Shown here in pieces: positions 1 to 9,129 of a DNA stretch of 64,000 nucleotides. The DNA is from Mesohalobacter salilacus (lineage in GTDB: Bacteria; Bacteroidota; Bacteroidia; Flavobacteriales; Flavobacteriaceae). The position numbers and the translations under genes were made by a program. Every line of letters starts with the position of its first letter. Position 1 is the first letter of the stretch. The stretch is from positions 45,895-109,894 of the forward strand of contig RRZV01000071.1 in assembly GCA_003931895.1 (NCBI GenBank), in the 5' to 3' direction. The notes below the pieces were generated by a model that saw only the letters and a program-made list of their open reading frames with translations, was not told the origin of the DNA and did not search any database.

Positions 1-129
1 TTAACTGGTAATATGCCAACAGAAAAACTCTTATCGTATTTTAACACCCATAAAGCGAGTCACGGCGTAAAAATGACCCGTTTTGAAACCGCTTACAATA
101 AAGCTCTTGAAGTTTTTAGTGGGATTTAG
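1..129 (+). CDS. C-terminal tail of an unidentified protein (partial)
   Basis: The reading frame is open from the first base and ends at TAG 127-129, giving 42 residues that finish EVFSGI. The composition looks like normal coding sequence (mixed charged and hydrophobic residues, no low complexity). I do not recognise the family from this fragment. It is 93 bases upstream of the DUF4199 gene on the same strand. The start lies outside the window. Confidence 0.55.
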   Translation, partial: LTGNMPTEKLLSYFNTHKASHGVKMTRFETAYNKALEVFSGI

Positions 130-222
130 TTTTTATTGTAGCTAAAATGGTTAAGGATTTAAGAAAAATTCGACATATTAAATTATAAGTGTTAAATTTC
201 GACTTGTTTTAAAAAGTATTTT

Positions 223-660
223 ATGAATAAATTTATCTTACCCTTACGTTTTGGAATCGCTATTAGTGGTTCACTTATTGGTTACTTTTTATTGTTATCC
301 TTATTTGGTTTGCACACCAATCCTTTTTTCAGTCTATTTAATGCTGTTATTACGGGTTTTGGTATATTTGAAGCTATCCGTTTTAGGCGATTAGAACATG
401 GACCAAATTATACATATTCTACTGGCTTTACCTGTGGTTTAGTTTCTGGCTTTGTGGCTACTATTATCTTTTCTATTTTTATGGCTGTTTATGCTACAGA
501 AGTCAACCCCAACTTTATTAATAATTTGCTCACCAGCTGGGATAATCATTTTGAAGTTACGGTTGGTACCTTTATATTTGTCGTTGCTTTAATGGGTTTT
601 GCTACAGCAGTAGTGACGACACTTACTGTAATGCAATTATTTAAAAACCCAAAAAAATAA
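223..660 (+). CDS. DUF4199-family integral membrane protein
   Basis: This 145-residue protein is mostly hydrophobic, with four likely membrane spans (about residues 8-28, 34-52, 70-92 and 112-136). The size, the four-span layout and the short charged stretch after span 2 (EAIRFRRLEHG) match the Bacteroidota DUF4199 family, whose function is unknown. It precedes rplU-rpmA on the same strand, but a good promoter lies between them, so it is probably transcribed separately. A small four-helix membrane protein of another family cannot be excluded. Confidence 0.7.
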   Translation: MNKFILPLRFGIAISGSLIGYFLLLSLFGLHTNPFFSLFNAVITGFGIFEAIRFRRLEHGPNYTYSTGFTCGLVSGFVATIIFSIFMAVYATEVNPNFINNLLTSWDNHFEVTVGTFIFVVALMGFATAVVTTLTVMQLFKNPKK

Positions 661-661
661 G

Positions 662-693
662 TTTGGATATCTTAAAAACTTACTTTACATTTG
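662..693 (+). promoter_or_regulatory. Candidate sigma-ABfr promoter for rplU-rpmA
   Basis: TTTG at 662-665 and TACATTTG at 686-693 are 20 bases apart. This matches the Bacteroidota housekeeping promoter (TTTG, about 19-21 bases, TAnnTTTG). The box ends 34 bases before the rplU ATG. It is one of the two best matches in the window. Confidence 0.6.
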
Positions 694-727
694 CAATCCT
701 TAAAAAATTGAACAAAATCATTAAGCT

Positions 728-1255
728 ATGTATGCAATTGTAGAGATAGCAGGGCAGCAATTTAAAGTTGCAAAAGACCAAAAAGTGTTTGTTCATCGTT
801 TACATGACGAAGAAGGTGCAAAGGTTAACTTTGACAATGTTCTTCTTTTGGACAACGATGGCCAGATTCAAGTTGGCGCCCCAGCTATAGACGGTGCTCA
901 AGTCAGCGCCAAAATTTTAAGACACCTCAAAGGTGACAAAGTCATTGTCTTTAAAAAGAAAAGACGAAAAGGCTACAAAAAGAAAAATGGACACCGACAA
1001 TATTTGTCTGAAATCCAAATTGAAAGTATTGTCGCTTCAGGTGCAAAAAAAGCAGAGAAAAAAACAGAAGCTAAAGCTGAAGTTAAAAAAGAAGAGCCTA
1101 AAAAGGAAACTTCAAAAAAAGATGATTCTTCTGCTAAACTTTCTGATATGACCGTAGCAGAGTTGAAAGCTCATGCTAAAGACATAGGACTTGAAGGTTA
1201 CTCAAGTCTTAAAAAAGCTGAATTAATAGAAGCAATAGAAAACTTTAAATCATAA
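728..1255 (+). CDS. rplU: 50S ribosomal protein L21 with C-terminal helix-extension-helix domain
   Basis: Residues 1-105 are a standard L21: the N-terminal [14 protein letters not shown], then the rRNA-binding [16 protein letters not shown] block near residues 76-91. Ordinary L21 is about 103 residues. This one is 175. The extra part is a Lys/Glu linker (about 106-138) and a 35-residue tail ([17 protein letters not shown]... and KKAELIEAI) that reads as a SAP/HeH/Rho-N-like nucleic-acid-binding fold. Such tails are known on L21 of Bacteroidota. It sits 4 bases upstream of rpmA, the usual L21-L27 operon. Confidence 0.97.
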   Translation: MYAIVEIAGQQFKVAKDQKVFVHRLHDEEGAKVNFDNVLLLDNDGQIQVGAPAIDGAQVSAKILRHLKGDKVIVFKKKRRKGYKKKNGHRQYLSEIQIESIVASGAKKAEKKTEAKAEVKKEEPKKETSKKDDSSAKLSDMTVAELKAHAKDIGLEGYSSLKKAELIEAIENFKS

Positions 1256-1259
1256 AACC

Positions 1260-1520
1260 ATGGCACATAAGAAAGGCGTTGGAAGTTCCAAGAACGGAAG
1301 AGAGTCAGAATCGAAACGACTCGGTGTAAAAATATTTGGTGGTCAACCTGCAGTAGCTGGCAACATTATTGTTAGACAGCGCGGCACGGCTCACAGACCA
1401 GGAGAAAATGTTTACGCCAGTAAAGACCATACCTTACATGCTAAAGTTGATGGCATTGTAAAGTTTCAAAAATCTAAAGGTGATAAATCTTATGTTTCGA
1501 TAGAGCCTTTTGAGGCATAG
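1260..1520 (+). CDS. rpmA: 50S ribosomal protein L27
   Basis: L27 lies at the peptidyl-transferase centre of the large subunit. The 86-residue protein has the family N-terminus [19 protein letters not shown] and the conserved [14 protein letters not shown] block. Length is normal. It begins directly with MAHKK, so it lacks the cleavable N-terminal extension found in Firmicutes. It follows rplU by 4 bases and is followed by a strong hairpin, so the operon ends here. Confidence 0.98.
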   Translation: MAHKKGVGSSKNGRESESKRLGVKIFGGQPAVAGNIIVRQRGTAHRPGENVYASKDHTLHAKVDGIVKFQKSKGDKSYVSIEPFEA

Positions 1521-1540
1521 AAACAAAGTTTTTAAATAAT

Positions 1541-1576
1541 AAAAAAAGGATATTCAATTTTGAATATCCTTTTTTA
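1541..1576. terminator. Bidirectional terminator between rpmA and the convergent lipoprotein gene
   Basis: A near-perfect palindrome has arms GGATATTCAA and TTGAATATCC, flanked by seven A on the left and six T on the right. It can therefore end transcription from both sides: rpmA on the plus strand and the lipoprotein gene (stop at 1600) on the minus strand. Confidence 0.85.
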
Positions 1577-1599
1577 TGTTTACACTTATTAAATGCTGA

Positions 1600-2145
1600 T
1601 TAATTTACCGTAATTAAACTGCCTTTATAAAATCCACTTATTTGACGACCTAAATTATCTACTCCAGAAAATTCTATTTCGTATTCAGGCCCATTGCTTA
1701 TCACCTGTAAACTGCCCTCAACCAAAAACGGAGGTTCATCTACTTCAGTTTCTGAGCTAATATCAATATTTTCTAATATAGCAGCGTATTCAAAGCTTTG
1801 TCCTGTGATTTCAGAAAAATCTACCAAAGGATATTCGCCTTCTAATAAATCTTGATTCGAGTCCGTAAAAAGCTCAAAATTAATTAAATTAACTATATTA
1901 TTTTCTGGCACTGGTTGACCATTTACTATTACAATATTAGTATCAACTAAGGTAATATCAAAATTAGTGAGATTATTAAAAGAGCCAAAGTTTTCTATAG
2001 CTCCAGCTCTAAGCTCATACTCGGTGCCTCCAATTTTTAAAAAGTTATTGGTTTCTGCTGCAACATTGGCATCATCATCGCTTGAGCACGAAATGCTGAC
2101 TAAAGCTATAACGAAACACATTAAAAGTAAATCAATTTTTTTCAT
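1600..2145 (-). CDS. Hypothetical lipoprotein
   Basis: This 181-residue protein starts with a lipoprotein signal peptide (MKKIDLLLMCFVIALVSISC, Cys20), followed by an acidic SSDDD stretch, which in flavobacteria is typical of surface or outer-membrane lipoproteins. The rest is an acidic, beta-rich sequence without motifs I recognise. Similar short Bacteroidota lipoproteins are often single beta-sandwich domains of unknown role. It is monocistronic and converges on rpmA across a shared terminator. Confidence 0.7.
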   Translation of the reverse strand: MKKIDLLLMCFVIALVSISCSSDDDANVAAETNNFLKIGGTEYELRAGAIENFGSFNNLTNFDITLVDTNIVIVNGQPVPENNIVNLINFELFTDSNQDLLEGEYPLVDFSEITGQSFEYAAILENIDISSETEVDEPPFLVEGSLQVISNGPEYEIEFSGVDNLGRQISGFYKGSLITVN

Positions 2146-2235
2146 AATTGTTTTAATTTAGATGCAATTTTACAATAAAACTTAATATTATGATAGCTTA
2201 ATTTATAATATTTCTTTAGTCAGATTAAGATTGTG

Positions 2236-2243
2236 TAATTTTG
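2236..2243 (+). promoter_or_regulatory. Candidate -7 box of metG
   Basis: TAATTTTG fits TAnnTTTG and ends 37 bases upstream of the metG ATG. No clear TTTG is seen at the -33 position, so this is a half-match. Confidence 0.35.
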
Positions 2244-2280
2244 CATTTTTCAAACCGTTTTAATATAACTTCTACTTTAT

Positions 2281-4344
2281 ATGAAAGATTTTAAACGCTA
2301 TACCATTACAGCGGCTTTACCTTATACTAATGGTCCTATTCATATCGGACATTTGGCTGGTGTTTATATTCCAGCTGATATTTATGCGCGCTATTTAAGA
2401 CTAAAAAATAAAGACGTGCTCTTTGTCTGTGGTAGTGATGAACACGGTGTGCCGATTACTATTAAAGCCAAAAAGGAAGGCGTTTCACCACAAGATATCG
2501 TTGACCGTTATCACAATATGATTAAAACGTCTTTTGAGAAATTTGGTATTGCCTTTGATTACTACGGCAGAACAACGTCTGAGACACATCAAAAAACAGC
2601 TTCTGATTTTTTTAAGACTTTATACGATAATGATAAATTTATAGAGCAAACCACCGAACAGCTTTACGACCAAGAAGCTCAACAATTTCTCGCTGATAGA
2701 TTTGTAACCGGTACTTGCCCTAAATGTGGTCACGACGAAGCTTATGGCGATCAGTGTGAAAAATGTGGCACTTCACTAAATGCCACAGATTTGATTAACC
2801 CAAAATCGGCAATTACAGGAAATAAACCCACGTTAAAAACAACCAAACACTGGTTTCTCCCACTTGACCAATACGATGACTTTTTAAAAGAATGGATTAT
2901 AAAAGAGCATAAATATGATTGGAAACCCAATGTTTATGGCCAATGCAAATCTTGGATAGATGAAGGCTTGCGTCCAAGAGCCGTAACTCGTGATTTAGAT
3001 TGGGGTATTTCTGTGCCATTGAAAGATGCCGAAGGTAAAGTGCTATATGTATGGTTTGATGCACCAATCGGTTATATTTCAGCGACTAAAGAATGGGCTG
3101 AACAAGTTGGTAAAAACTGGAAAGACTATTGGAAAAGTGATGATACCAAGCTGCTTCACTTTATCGGAAAAGATAATATTGTCTTCCATTGTATCATCTT
3201 CCCCTGTATGCTTAAAGCCGAAGGTAGTTTTAATTTACCTGATAATGTACCCGCTAATGAATTTCTGAATCTTGAAGGACAAAAACTATCCACTTCAAAA
3301 AATTGGGCGGTTTGGTTGCACGAATATTTAGAAGATTTTCCAAATCAACAAGATGTCTTACGATATGTTTTAACAGCAAATGCGCCTGAAACTAAAGACA
3401 ACGACTTTACATGGGCTGATTTTCAAGCCCGAAACAATAACGAACTCGTGGCTATTTACGGTAACTTTATCAATCGAGTTGCGGTTTTGACCCATAAATA
3501 TTACGGTGGAAAAGTGCCACAAGCAGATGATTTACAAGATATAGATCAAAAAACACTTCAAGAACTAAAAAGCTTTCCAGAAAAAATAGGTCAATCTATA
3601 GAAAAATACCGTTTTAGAGAAGCGCAGCAAAAACTGATGGAATTGGCTCGATTAGGTAATAAATATCTAGCCGATGAAGAGCCTTGGAAGCAATTTAAAA
3701 CCAATCCTGAACGAACTCAGAATATCATGTTTGTTGCTCTGCAAATCTCAACAGCTTTGGCTGTGTTGAGTGAACCCTTTTTGCCGCATACTTCTAAGAC
3801 ATTGAGTGATATTTTAAGACTAAAAACATTGGTTGTAAAACTCAATTGGTCAAATATTGCTAAGCACGATGTTTTGCTCCCAACTGATCATTATATTGAA
3901 AAAGCAGGATTGTTATTTTCTAAAATTGAAGACGAACAGATTCAAAAACAACTCAATAAATTGAAGCAAAGCAAAATTGATAATGAAAGCAGCTCTCAAG
4001 ATCTAACGCCTCAAAAGGAACAAATCACTTTTGACGATTTCAGCAAGTTGGACATCAGAACAGGAAAAATTATCAAAGCTGAAAAAATGCCAAAAACCAA
4101 AAAATTGATGACCTTAAAAGTGGATATCGGTTTAGAACAAAGAACCATTGTTTCTGGTATTGCTGAGTATTTTAAAGCTGAAGAAATCATTGGCAAGCAA
4201 GTCAGTGTTGTCATTAATCTAAAACCCATCAAGCTAAGAGGAACATTGAGTGAAGGGATGATTTTAATGACAGAAAATGAAAAAGGCAAATTGGTATTTG
4301 TCAACTCTGACGTTGAAACTCCTACTGGAAAAACAATCGCTTAG
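2281..4344 (+). CDS. metG: Methionyl-tRNA synthetase
   Basis: Charges tRNA-Met. The class-I signature HIGH is at residues 21-24 and the KMSKS counterpart KLSTS is near 334-338. A zinc knuckle uses Cys146, Cys149, Cys159 and Cys162. The C-terminal ~107 residues (from about 580, [13 protein letters not shown]) form the EMAPII/Trbp111-like tRNA-binding domain that lets the enzyme dimerise. The length of 687 is normal for the long, E. coli-type form. It is a single gene, with a lipoprotein gene upstream on the other strand and an outer-membrane protein gene converging from downstream. Confidence 0.98.
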   Translation: MKDFKRYTITAALPYTNGPIHIGHLAGVYIPADIYARYLRLKNKDVLFVCGSDEHGVPITIKAKKEGVSPQDIVDRYHNMIKTSFEKFGIAFDYYGRTTSETHQKTASDFFKTLYDNDKFIEQTTEQLYDQEAQQFLADRFVTGTCPKCGHDEAYGDQCEKCGTSLNATDLINPKSAITGNKPTLKTTKHWFLPLDQYDDFLKEWIIKEHKYDWKPNVYGQCKSWIDEGLRPRAVTRDLDWGISVPLKDAEGKVLYVWFDAPIGYISATKEWAEQVGKNWKDYWKSDDTKLLHFIGKDNIVFHCIIFPCMLKAEGSFNLPDNVPANEFLNLEGQKLSTSKNWAVWLHEYLEDFPNQQDVLRYVLTANAPETKDNDFTWADFQARNNNELVAIYGNFINRVAVLTHKYYGGKVPQADDLQDIDQKTLQELKSFPEKIGQSIEKYRFREAQQKLMELARLGNKYLADEEPWKQFKTNPERTQNIMFVALQISTALAVLSEPFLPHTSKTLSDILRLKTLVVKLNWSNIAKHDVLLPTDHYIEKAGLLFSKIEDEQIQKQLNKLKQSKIDNESSSQDLTPQKEQITFDDFSKLDIRTGKIIKAEKMPKTKKLMTLKVDIGLEQRTIVSGIAEYFKAEEIIGKQVSVVINLKPIKLRGTLSEGMILMTENEKGKLVFVNSDVETPTGKTIA

Positions 4345-4368
4345 CAAGCATTAAAAATATTTGCTTTT

Positions 4369-4965
4369 TTAAAACCGCCATCCGAAGTGGACACCACCTC
4401 GTGGTATAACACTTTCTCTAAGTTCATCAGGCTCACTTGAAAACCCAAGATTTCTACCTATTCCAAAACCTAAATCAATCATAAAACCAGAATTACTAAC
4501 CCATTTCCAACCTATAGACACACCTAAAGCAGTTTCAAAGTAAGTATTATCTCCTCTTTCACTAATGGGTCTTGGGCCTATAAAATCATCATTTTCATAT
4601 GTATAAGCTTTCAAGAAACCTTCAGCATAAAAGCCTTTTGCGCCATAATCTTCTTTACTAAAGAAGTATTGTCTGTAAAATGGTGTAATTGAAAGTTTTT
4701 CTAGTTCTTCAGTTTCAACTTCATCACTATCAAGTGCTATAAATATATCTGCACCTAAACCTGAATATCGTCCTAAAATATATTCATATCTTGGTTGTAG
4801 AGCAGGTAAAGCCAATGCAGCAGTAACATCAAGAGATAGTTCGTGTCTTTTCTCAGCAGAAAAAGCATCTAATCTTTTTTCAGAATCTGAGGGTTCAAGT
4901 TTGTCCTGTCCAGAAGCATTAAAACCAAGACACAAAAGGGCAAGGAGATAAAAAAATGGTTTCAT
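4369..4965 (-). CDS. Putative outer-membrane beta-barrel protein
   Basis: The 198-residue protein has a signal peptide (MKPFFYLLALLCLGFNASGQ) and alternating aromatic/hydrophobic strands ending in an aromatic C-terminal residue (GGVHFGWRF), as expected of a small barrel inserted in the outer membrane. The middle part (RPISERGDNTYFETALGVSI) and the Gly-rich FGIGRNLGF segment suit an eight-strand barrel. Function is unknown; a DUF3575-like family is possible. Its stop is 24 bases from the metG stop (convergent). Confidence 0.6.
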   Translation of the reverse strand: MKPFFYLLALLCLGFNASGQDKLEPSDSEKRLDAFSAEKRHELSLDVTAALALPALQPRYEYILGRYSGLGADIFIALDSDEVETEELEKLSITPFYRQYFFSKEDYGAKGFYAEGFLKAYTYENDDFIGPRPISERGDNTYFETALGVSIGWKWVSNSGFMIDLGFGIGRNLGFSSEPDELRESVIPRGGVHFGWRF

Positions 4966-5078
4966 AATTGGTTAGTTTATATTAAGACAACAATTATAGT
5001 AAAATTCCTATTTTGTAAATGTTAAATTTTTGAACTAAGATTTTTTCTTTAATGGGCCAGCTACTTAGATCTAAAAAT

Positions 5079-5819
5079 TTAATTGAAACTACTAATTTCA
5101 TTTTCAATTTTATTCTTGCAATGTTCAAAAAGCTCATCAAATTTTAGTGAGCTTGCTTTAATGGGTTGGTGTACTTTGAATCGAATATTTATACCGACGG
5201 GTAACGGAAACATTCCGTGTTGCTGAAGTTTCCAAGAATTGTCAATGCTTACCGGTACGACAGTTGCGTCGGGACAACTTTCGACAAGTGTTCTTAAACC
5301 ATTTTCAGAAAAACGCTTGAGTTGACCGTCCCGACTGCGTGTTCCTTCTGGAAAAATAACACCTGAGCGTTTGTTTTTGCTGAGGTATTGCCCAAAAGCC
5401 TTAATCGCTTCTACAGCACTTTCACTATTTTTTCTGTCAATTAAAACTGAGCCTCCGTGACGTAAATTATAAGATACCGATGGAATGCCTTTGCCGAGCT
5501 CTTTTTTGCTGATAAATTTAGGGTGAATTTTTCTCAAATACCAAATCAATGGTGGTATATCATACATGCTTTGGTGATTGGCCACGACAATATGCGGAAT
5601 ACCTTTTTTCAATTGATAAGGATTATCAAAATAAATGCGTGTTCCAAGTAAATTTAAACAACGCATTATAAAAAAGTTAAGCCAATCCACACTAATTTTA
5701 TGCGCTCGATACCCAAAACCGCGATGTGCAATAAATTGAAGTCCATGAAAAATAACCAAAACCAAACCAAAAACCAAATAGAAAATAACGGAAAGTGGAT
5801 AGGAAAGGATTTTTTTCAT
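5079..5819 (-). CDS. 1-acyl-sn-glycerol-3-phosphate acyltransferase (PlsC family)
   Basis: Predicted to acylate lysophosphatidic acid to phosphatidic acid in the inner membrane. The catalytic HX4D box is NHQSMYD (His82, Asp87) and the substrate-binding motif is FPEGTR at 156-161. A hydrophobic N-terminal segment (about 8-30) anchors it. The length of 246 is normal for PlsC. Bacteroidota often carry several paralogues, including acyltransferases for aminolipids, so the exact acceptor is not certain. It stands alone, upstream of the PIN-domain gene by position but with its own start. Confidence 0.88.
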   Translation of the reverse strand: MKKILSYPLSVIFYLVFGLVLVIFHGLQFIAHRGFGYRAHKISVDWLNFFIMRCLNLLGTRIYFDNPYQLKKGIPHIVVANHQSMYDIPPLIWYLRKIHPKFISKKELGKGIPSVSYNLRHGGSVLIDRKNSESAVEAIKAFGQYLSKNKRSGVIFPEGTRSRDGQLKRFSENGLRTLVESCPDATVVPVSIDNSWKLQQHGMFPLPVGINIRFKVHQPIKASSLKFDELFEHCKNKIENEISSFN

Positions 5820-5879
5820 GATTTACCTTTGTGATTTATAGTGTCTATAGTCATTTAGAGACAAATAATATCTATAAAT

Positions 5880-6311
5880 TTATCTCATTTTAGAAATAGT
5901 TTTTGTATCTAAAACTAGATTAAATCCTTTTTTATTTAAACCTCTTATAAGTTTTTTATCACCTGTCCAAAGCGGTGATTTTAATTGTAAACTTAATGCG
6001 ATAAAAGGTGCATCAAATTCATCAACATCATGGACTAAATTTAGAGATTTTTCCCAAATTTTACTTGAAATATTTTCAATATCAATTAATTTAACTTTTT
6101 TTATAATAACCCCTTGAATAAAATCTAATTCGTGTTCTTCAAGCTTAGAAATCTGTAAAAGCTTGCCTCGGTGTTTCTTTAATTCTTCTAAAATAAAGGT
6201 AGGTGCATAAAAATCAAAGCTTTGGAAAGAATTTAAAAGTAAATCTGAAATTCTACCGTTAGGATTTAAAACACCACTAAAAATAATATTGGTATCTACA
6301 ACAATAATCAC
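5880..6311 (-). CDS. PIN-domain toxin of a type II toxin-antitoxin pair
   Basis: The 143-residue protein has the PIN-fold acidic residues: Asp6 in VVDTNIIFSG, a central Glu (EELKKHRGK), Asp in DEFDAPFIAL, and the closing LWTGDKKL. It resembles the COG1569-type PIN family, predicted to cleave RNA with Mg2+. The start is GTG at 6311-6309, overlapping the antitoxin stop TGA (GTGA), so the two genes are translationally coupled. The order antitoxin-toxin is usual. The target is unknown. Confidence 0.78.
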   Translation of the reverse strand: MIIVVDTNIIFSGVLNPNGRISDLLLNSFQSFDFYAPTFILEELKKHRGKLLQISKLEEHELDFIQGVIIKKVKLIDIENISSKIWEKSLNLVHDVDEFDAPFIALSLQLKSPLWTGDKKLIRGLNKKGFNLVLDTKTISKMR

Positions 6312-6511
6312 TTGATAAAGTATGCTTTATGTTCAAGCCACCAACTTTGTTTTGATTTTTTGGAAAGTTTATCAATTTGTTCTTGTGAGGCTTTGCTTTT
6401 TGAAGCAATTTCTCTAAACTTTATATAATCTAAAATTCGTTGTAAGCCAACTAAGTCAGTATCAGAAGGTATTTTAATTAATATTTCGCTATCTGTTCTT
6501 TCTATTTTCAT
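6308..6511 (-). CDS. Antitoxin of the PIN toxin pair
   Basis: A 67-residue protein beginning MKIERTDSEILIKIP. A longer frame to 6517 would need a TTG start, so I chose the ATG at 6511. The short N-terminal beta strand and following helices with a basic stretch suit a small DNA-binding, toxin-neutralising protein. The C-terminal part (KSKQSWWLEHKAYFIK) would wrap the toxin. The call rests mainly on position: it overlaps the toxin start by 4 bases. No named antitoxin family is recognised. Confidence 0.65.
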   Translation of the reverse strand: MKIERTDSEILIKIPSDTDLVGLQRILDYIKFREIASKSKASQEQIDKLSKKSKQSWWLEHKAYFIK

Positions 6512-6564
6512 ATTCAAATATAATTATTTTATGCGAATTTTTTGGATACCTGCAAATTACATAG

Positions 6565-6600
6565 CAAAAAAATCCTTTGTCAAAAAGCTGGCAAAGGATT
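6565..6600 (-). terminator. Terminator of the bacilliredoxin gene
   Basis: Arms AATCCTTTG (6571-6579) and CAAAGGATT (6592-6600). On the minus strand the hairpin is followed by a run of T (A-run at 6565-6572). It lies 59 bases past the bacilliredoxin stop. Confidence 0.7.
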
Positions 6601-6658
6601 TATATTTTACAATGCTACGATTAATTAAAACTTATAGCCTATTGTCATCTACGATTCA

Positions 6659-7069
6659 CTAACAATGCTCATCAAAAGCCGCTTTAAGGTTGTCTGCAAT
6701 CATTTCTGCGGGACGACCTTCGATATGGTGACGCTCAAGCATATGAACCAATTCGCCGTCTTTAAACAAAGCAATTGATGGTGAACTTGGTGGGAATGGT
6801 ATCATATGAGCTCTGGCTTTGTCTGTAGCTTCGGTATCAACACCTGCAAAGACAGTATATAAATTATCTGGTGTTTTAGTGTGTTCAGCGGCTAATCTTG
6901 CGCCAGGTCTGGCATTTGCCGCAGCACAACCACATACGGAATTGACTAAAACTAAAGCCGTGCCGTCTTGAGTTAATGCGCTATCTACATCTTGTGCTGA
7001 CAACAACTCTTTAAAGCCTACAGTTGTTAACTCATCTTTCATGGGTTTTACTAATTCTGGTGGATACAT
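6659..7069 (-). CDS. Bacilliredoxin (BrxA/BrxB, YphP/YqiW family)
   Basis: The 136-residue protein starts MYPPELVKPMKDELTTVGF and carries the family CGC active site at Cys46-Gly-Cys48 in NSVCGCAAANARPG. These thioredoxin-like proteins remove bacillithiol from S-bacillithiolated proteins after oxidative stress in Firmicutes. The family is common in Bacteroidota, where bacillithiol is also known in some lineages. No bacillithiol biosynthesis gene is visible here. The gene is monocistronic with its own terminator. Confidence 0.92.
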   Translation of the reverse strand: MYPPELVKPMKDELTTVGFKELLSAQDVDSALTQDGTALVLVNSVCGCAAANARPGARLAAEHTKTPDNLYTVFAGVDTEATDKARAHMIPFPPSSPSIALFKDGELVHMLERHHIEGRPAEMIADNLKAAFDEHC

Positions 7070-7195
7070 AGTTTCAATTTTTACTGCAAATATACAAATT
7101 ATTCAATGTGGGAATTGGGAATTTATAGAAGTAACAAAATATTAGGATTCGATAGCACATCCTAACTTTCTCTTTGGGAAAGAATATTTATTATG

Positions 7196-7223
7196 AAAAA
7201 AGCCCCTTCGGGGTTTGGGGCTT
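7196..7223 (-). terminator. Terminator of glnS
   Basis: On the minus strand AAGCCCC is followed by a loop and GGGGCTT and then a T-run (plus-strand A-run 7196-7200). It is immediately downstream of the glnS stop (7227). A strong, GC-rich hairpin. Confidence 0.85.
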
Positions 7224-7226
7224 AAC

Positions 7227-8897
7227 TTAGCCTTTCCAAGAATCCCGTAAACCGACGGTTTTATTAAACACTAATCCTGAAGGTAGAGAAGTTTTATCCA
7301 CACAAAAATACCCAATACGCTGAAATTGATAATGTTCTAAAACCTTAGCGTCTTTTAAACTCGGCTCTAAATAGCCTGTAATGACTTCGTGAGAATTGGG
7401 GTTGATGTGCTCAAGAAAATCAACGTCTTTGTCTTGTGTTGGGTTTTCAACCATAAACAAGCGGTCGTATAAGTTTATTTTTGCGGTAACAGCATGTTTT
7501 ATCGACACCCAATGTAGCGTGCCTTTCACTTTTCGTTTTGAGGCTTCTGTGCCGCTGCCACTTCTGGAATCTTCATCGTAGGTACAATGCACTTCGGTAA
7601 TGTTGCCGTTGTCGTCTTTCACACAACTTTCAGCTTTGATAATATAAGCGTTTTTTAAACGGACTTCTTTACCGAGTTTTAATCTAAAAAATTTTCTATT
7701 GGCTTCTTCTCTAAAGTCTTCTTTTTCAATATATAACTCTCTTGAAAATGGCAATTTACGCTGTCCAGCAGATTCATCTTCAGGGTTATTTTCGGCGTCG
7801 AGCCATTCTTCTTTGTCTTCAGGATAATTGGTAATGACCACTTTTAATGGGTCTAAAACGCCCATCACACGCGGTGCTTTTTTGTTGAGATCTTCGCGAA
7901 CACAAAACTCAAGGTGGGATAAACTCACGGTGTTTTCACGTTTACCGATTCCAATTGATTCTGCAAAATTAACGATAGAATCTGGCGTATAACCACGACG
8001 TCTCATACCAGATATAGTTGGCATTCTTGGGTCGTCCCAAGATTTTACAAGCCCTTTTTCTATCAGTTGCAAGAGCTTGCGCTTACTCACTACGGTATGA
8101 CTTAAATTTCGCCTTGCAAATTCACGTTGTTTGGGTTTGAGTTTGTCAGCAGCTTTCACTTTTTTGGCGAACCAGTTGTAGAGTTCACGATGCGGTTGAA
8201 ACTCCAGTGTACAAAACGAATGTGAAACTTGTTCGATATAATCTGATTGGCCGTGTGCCCAATCGTACATCGGATATATTTTCCAATCAGAACCTGTCCG
8301 ATGATGAGGTTTGTGTAAACACCTATACATAATGGGGTCGCGCATCAGCATATTTTTGGCGCCCATGCTGATTTTTGCACGTAAGACGTCGCGACCTTCT
8401 GGCGTTTCTCCGTTTTTCATAGCTTCAAAAAGCTTCAGATTTTCTTCAACTGAACGGTTTCTGTAAGGGCTGTCAGTGCCTGAGGTGGTTGGTGTGCCTT
8501 TTTGTTCGGCAATAGCTTCAGAAGTTTGACTGTCGACGTATGCATCGCCATTTTTAATCATTTCAACTGCCCAATCATAGAGTTGCTGAAAATAATCAGA
8601 AGCATAACATTCTTTAGACCATTTAAACCCTAACCATTCTACATCACGCTTGATAGCGTCGACGTATTCACTTTCTTCTTTAGTGGGATTGGTGTCGTCA
8701 AATCTTAAGTTAACAGGAGCGTTGTATTTAAGTCCTAAACCAAAATTAAGACAAATCGATGAAGCATGACCAATGTGTAAATAGCCATTAGGTTCGGGCG
8801 GAAAACGGAATTGCAACTGTTCTTTAGTATAGTTGTTTTTCAAATCCTCTTCGATGATTTGTTCTATAAAATTCAGTGATTTTTGTGGCGCTGACAT
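7227..8897 (-). CDS. glnS: Glutaminyl-tRNA synthetase
   Basis: Charges tRNA-Gln directly. The 556-residue class-I enzyme has FPPEPNGYLHIGHASS near residue 30-45 (HIGH) and VVSKRKLL near 270 (KMSKS equivalent). It has the GlnRS-specific MYDWAHGQSDYIE and TISGMRRRGYTP segments, followed by the two anticodon-binding beta-barrels. Length matches E. coli GlnRS (554). GlnRS rather than a nondiscriminating GluRS is indicated by the PEPNGYLHIGHA form of the first motif. It is a single gene bounded by its own terminator. Confidence 0.97.
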   Translation of the reverse strand: MSAPQKSLNFIEQIIEEDLKNNYTKEQLQFRFPPEPNGYLHIGHASSICLNFGLGLKYNAPVNLRFDDTNPTKEESEYVDAIKRDVEWLGFKWSKECYASDYFQQLYDWAVEMIKNGDAYVDSQTSEAIAEQKGTPTTSGTDSPYRNRSVEENLKLFEAMKNGETPEGRDVLRAKISMGAKNMLMRDPIMYRCLHKPHHRTGSDWKIYPMYDWAHGQSDYIEQVSHSFCTLEFQPHRELYNWFAKKVKAADKLKPKQREFARRNLSHTVVSKRKLLQLIEKGLVKSWDDPRMPTISGMRRRGYTPDSIVNFAESIGIGKRENTVSLSHLEFCVREDLNKKAPRVMGVLDPLKVVITNYPEDKEEWLDAENNPEDESAGQRKLPFSRELYIEKEDFREEANRKFFRLKLGKEVRLKNAYIIKAESCVKDDNGNITEVHCTYDEDSRSGSGTEASKRKVKGTLHWVSIKHAVTAKINLYDRLFMVENPTQDKDVDFLEHINPNSHEVITGYLEPSLKDAKVLEHYQFQRIGYFCVDKTSLPSGLVFNKTVGLRDSWKG

Positions 8898-9049
8898 AAG
8901 TTGATTTTAGAGTGCGAAAATACTTAATTATTATAAGAATTTAGCCAGTATAAATTCAAAATTGTTGCCATTAAAATATGAGGAAATTGTCTGAATATCT
9001 TTATCTTAACATATAATGTGACCTTTAAGATTTAGTATCACATTTAGAA

Positions 9050-9074
9050 CTCACAGGTCTGCGAGACCTGTGAG
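9050..9074. repeat. REP-like inverted repeat, copy 1
   Basis: Arms CTCACAGGTCT (9050-9060) and AGACCTGTGAG (9064-9074) around a 3-base loop. The core CTCACAGGT recurs in the longer hairpin at 55220-55269. There is no T-run, so it is not a typical terminator, although it lies just past the stop of the minus-strand DoxX-like gene. Confidence 0.65.
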
Positions 9075-9129
9075 GTCTTGTTTAAAAAGGTGATTAGCAT
9101 ATAAAATCTATACGTGTTTTAACCATAAT

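Noticed and set aside
933..1151. A Lys-rich 72-residue frame inside rplU
   Set aside because: It is the +1 shadow of the Lys/Glu linker in L21; the codon-use bias and start context belong to L21.
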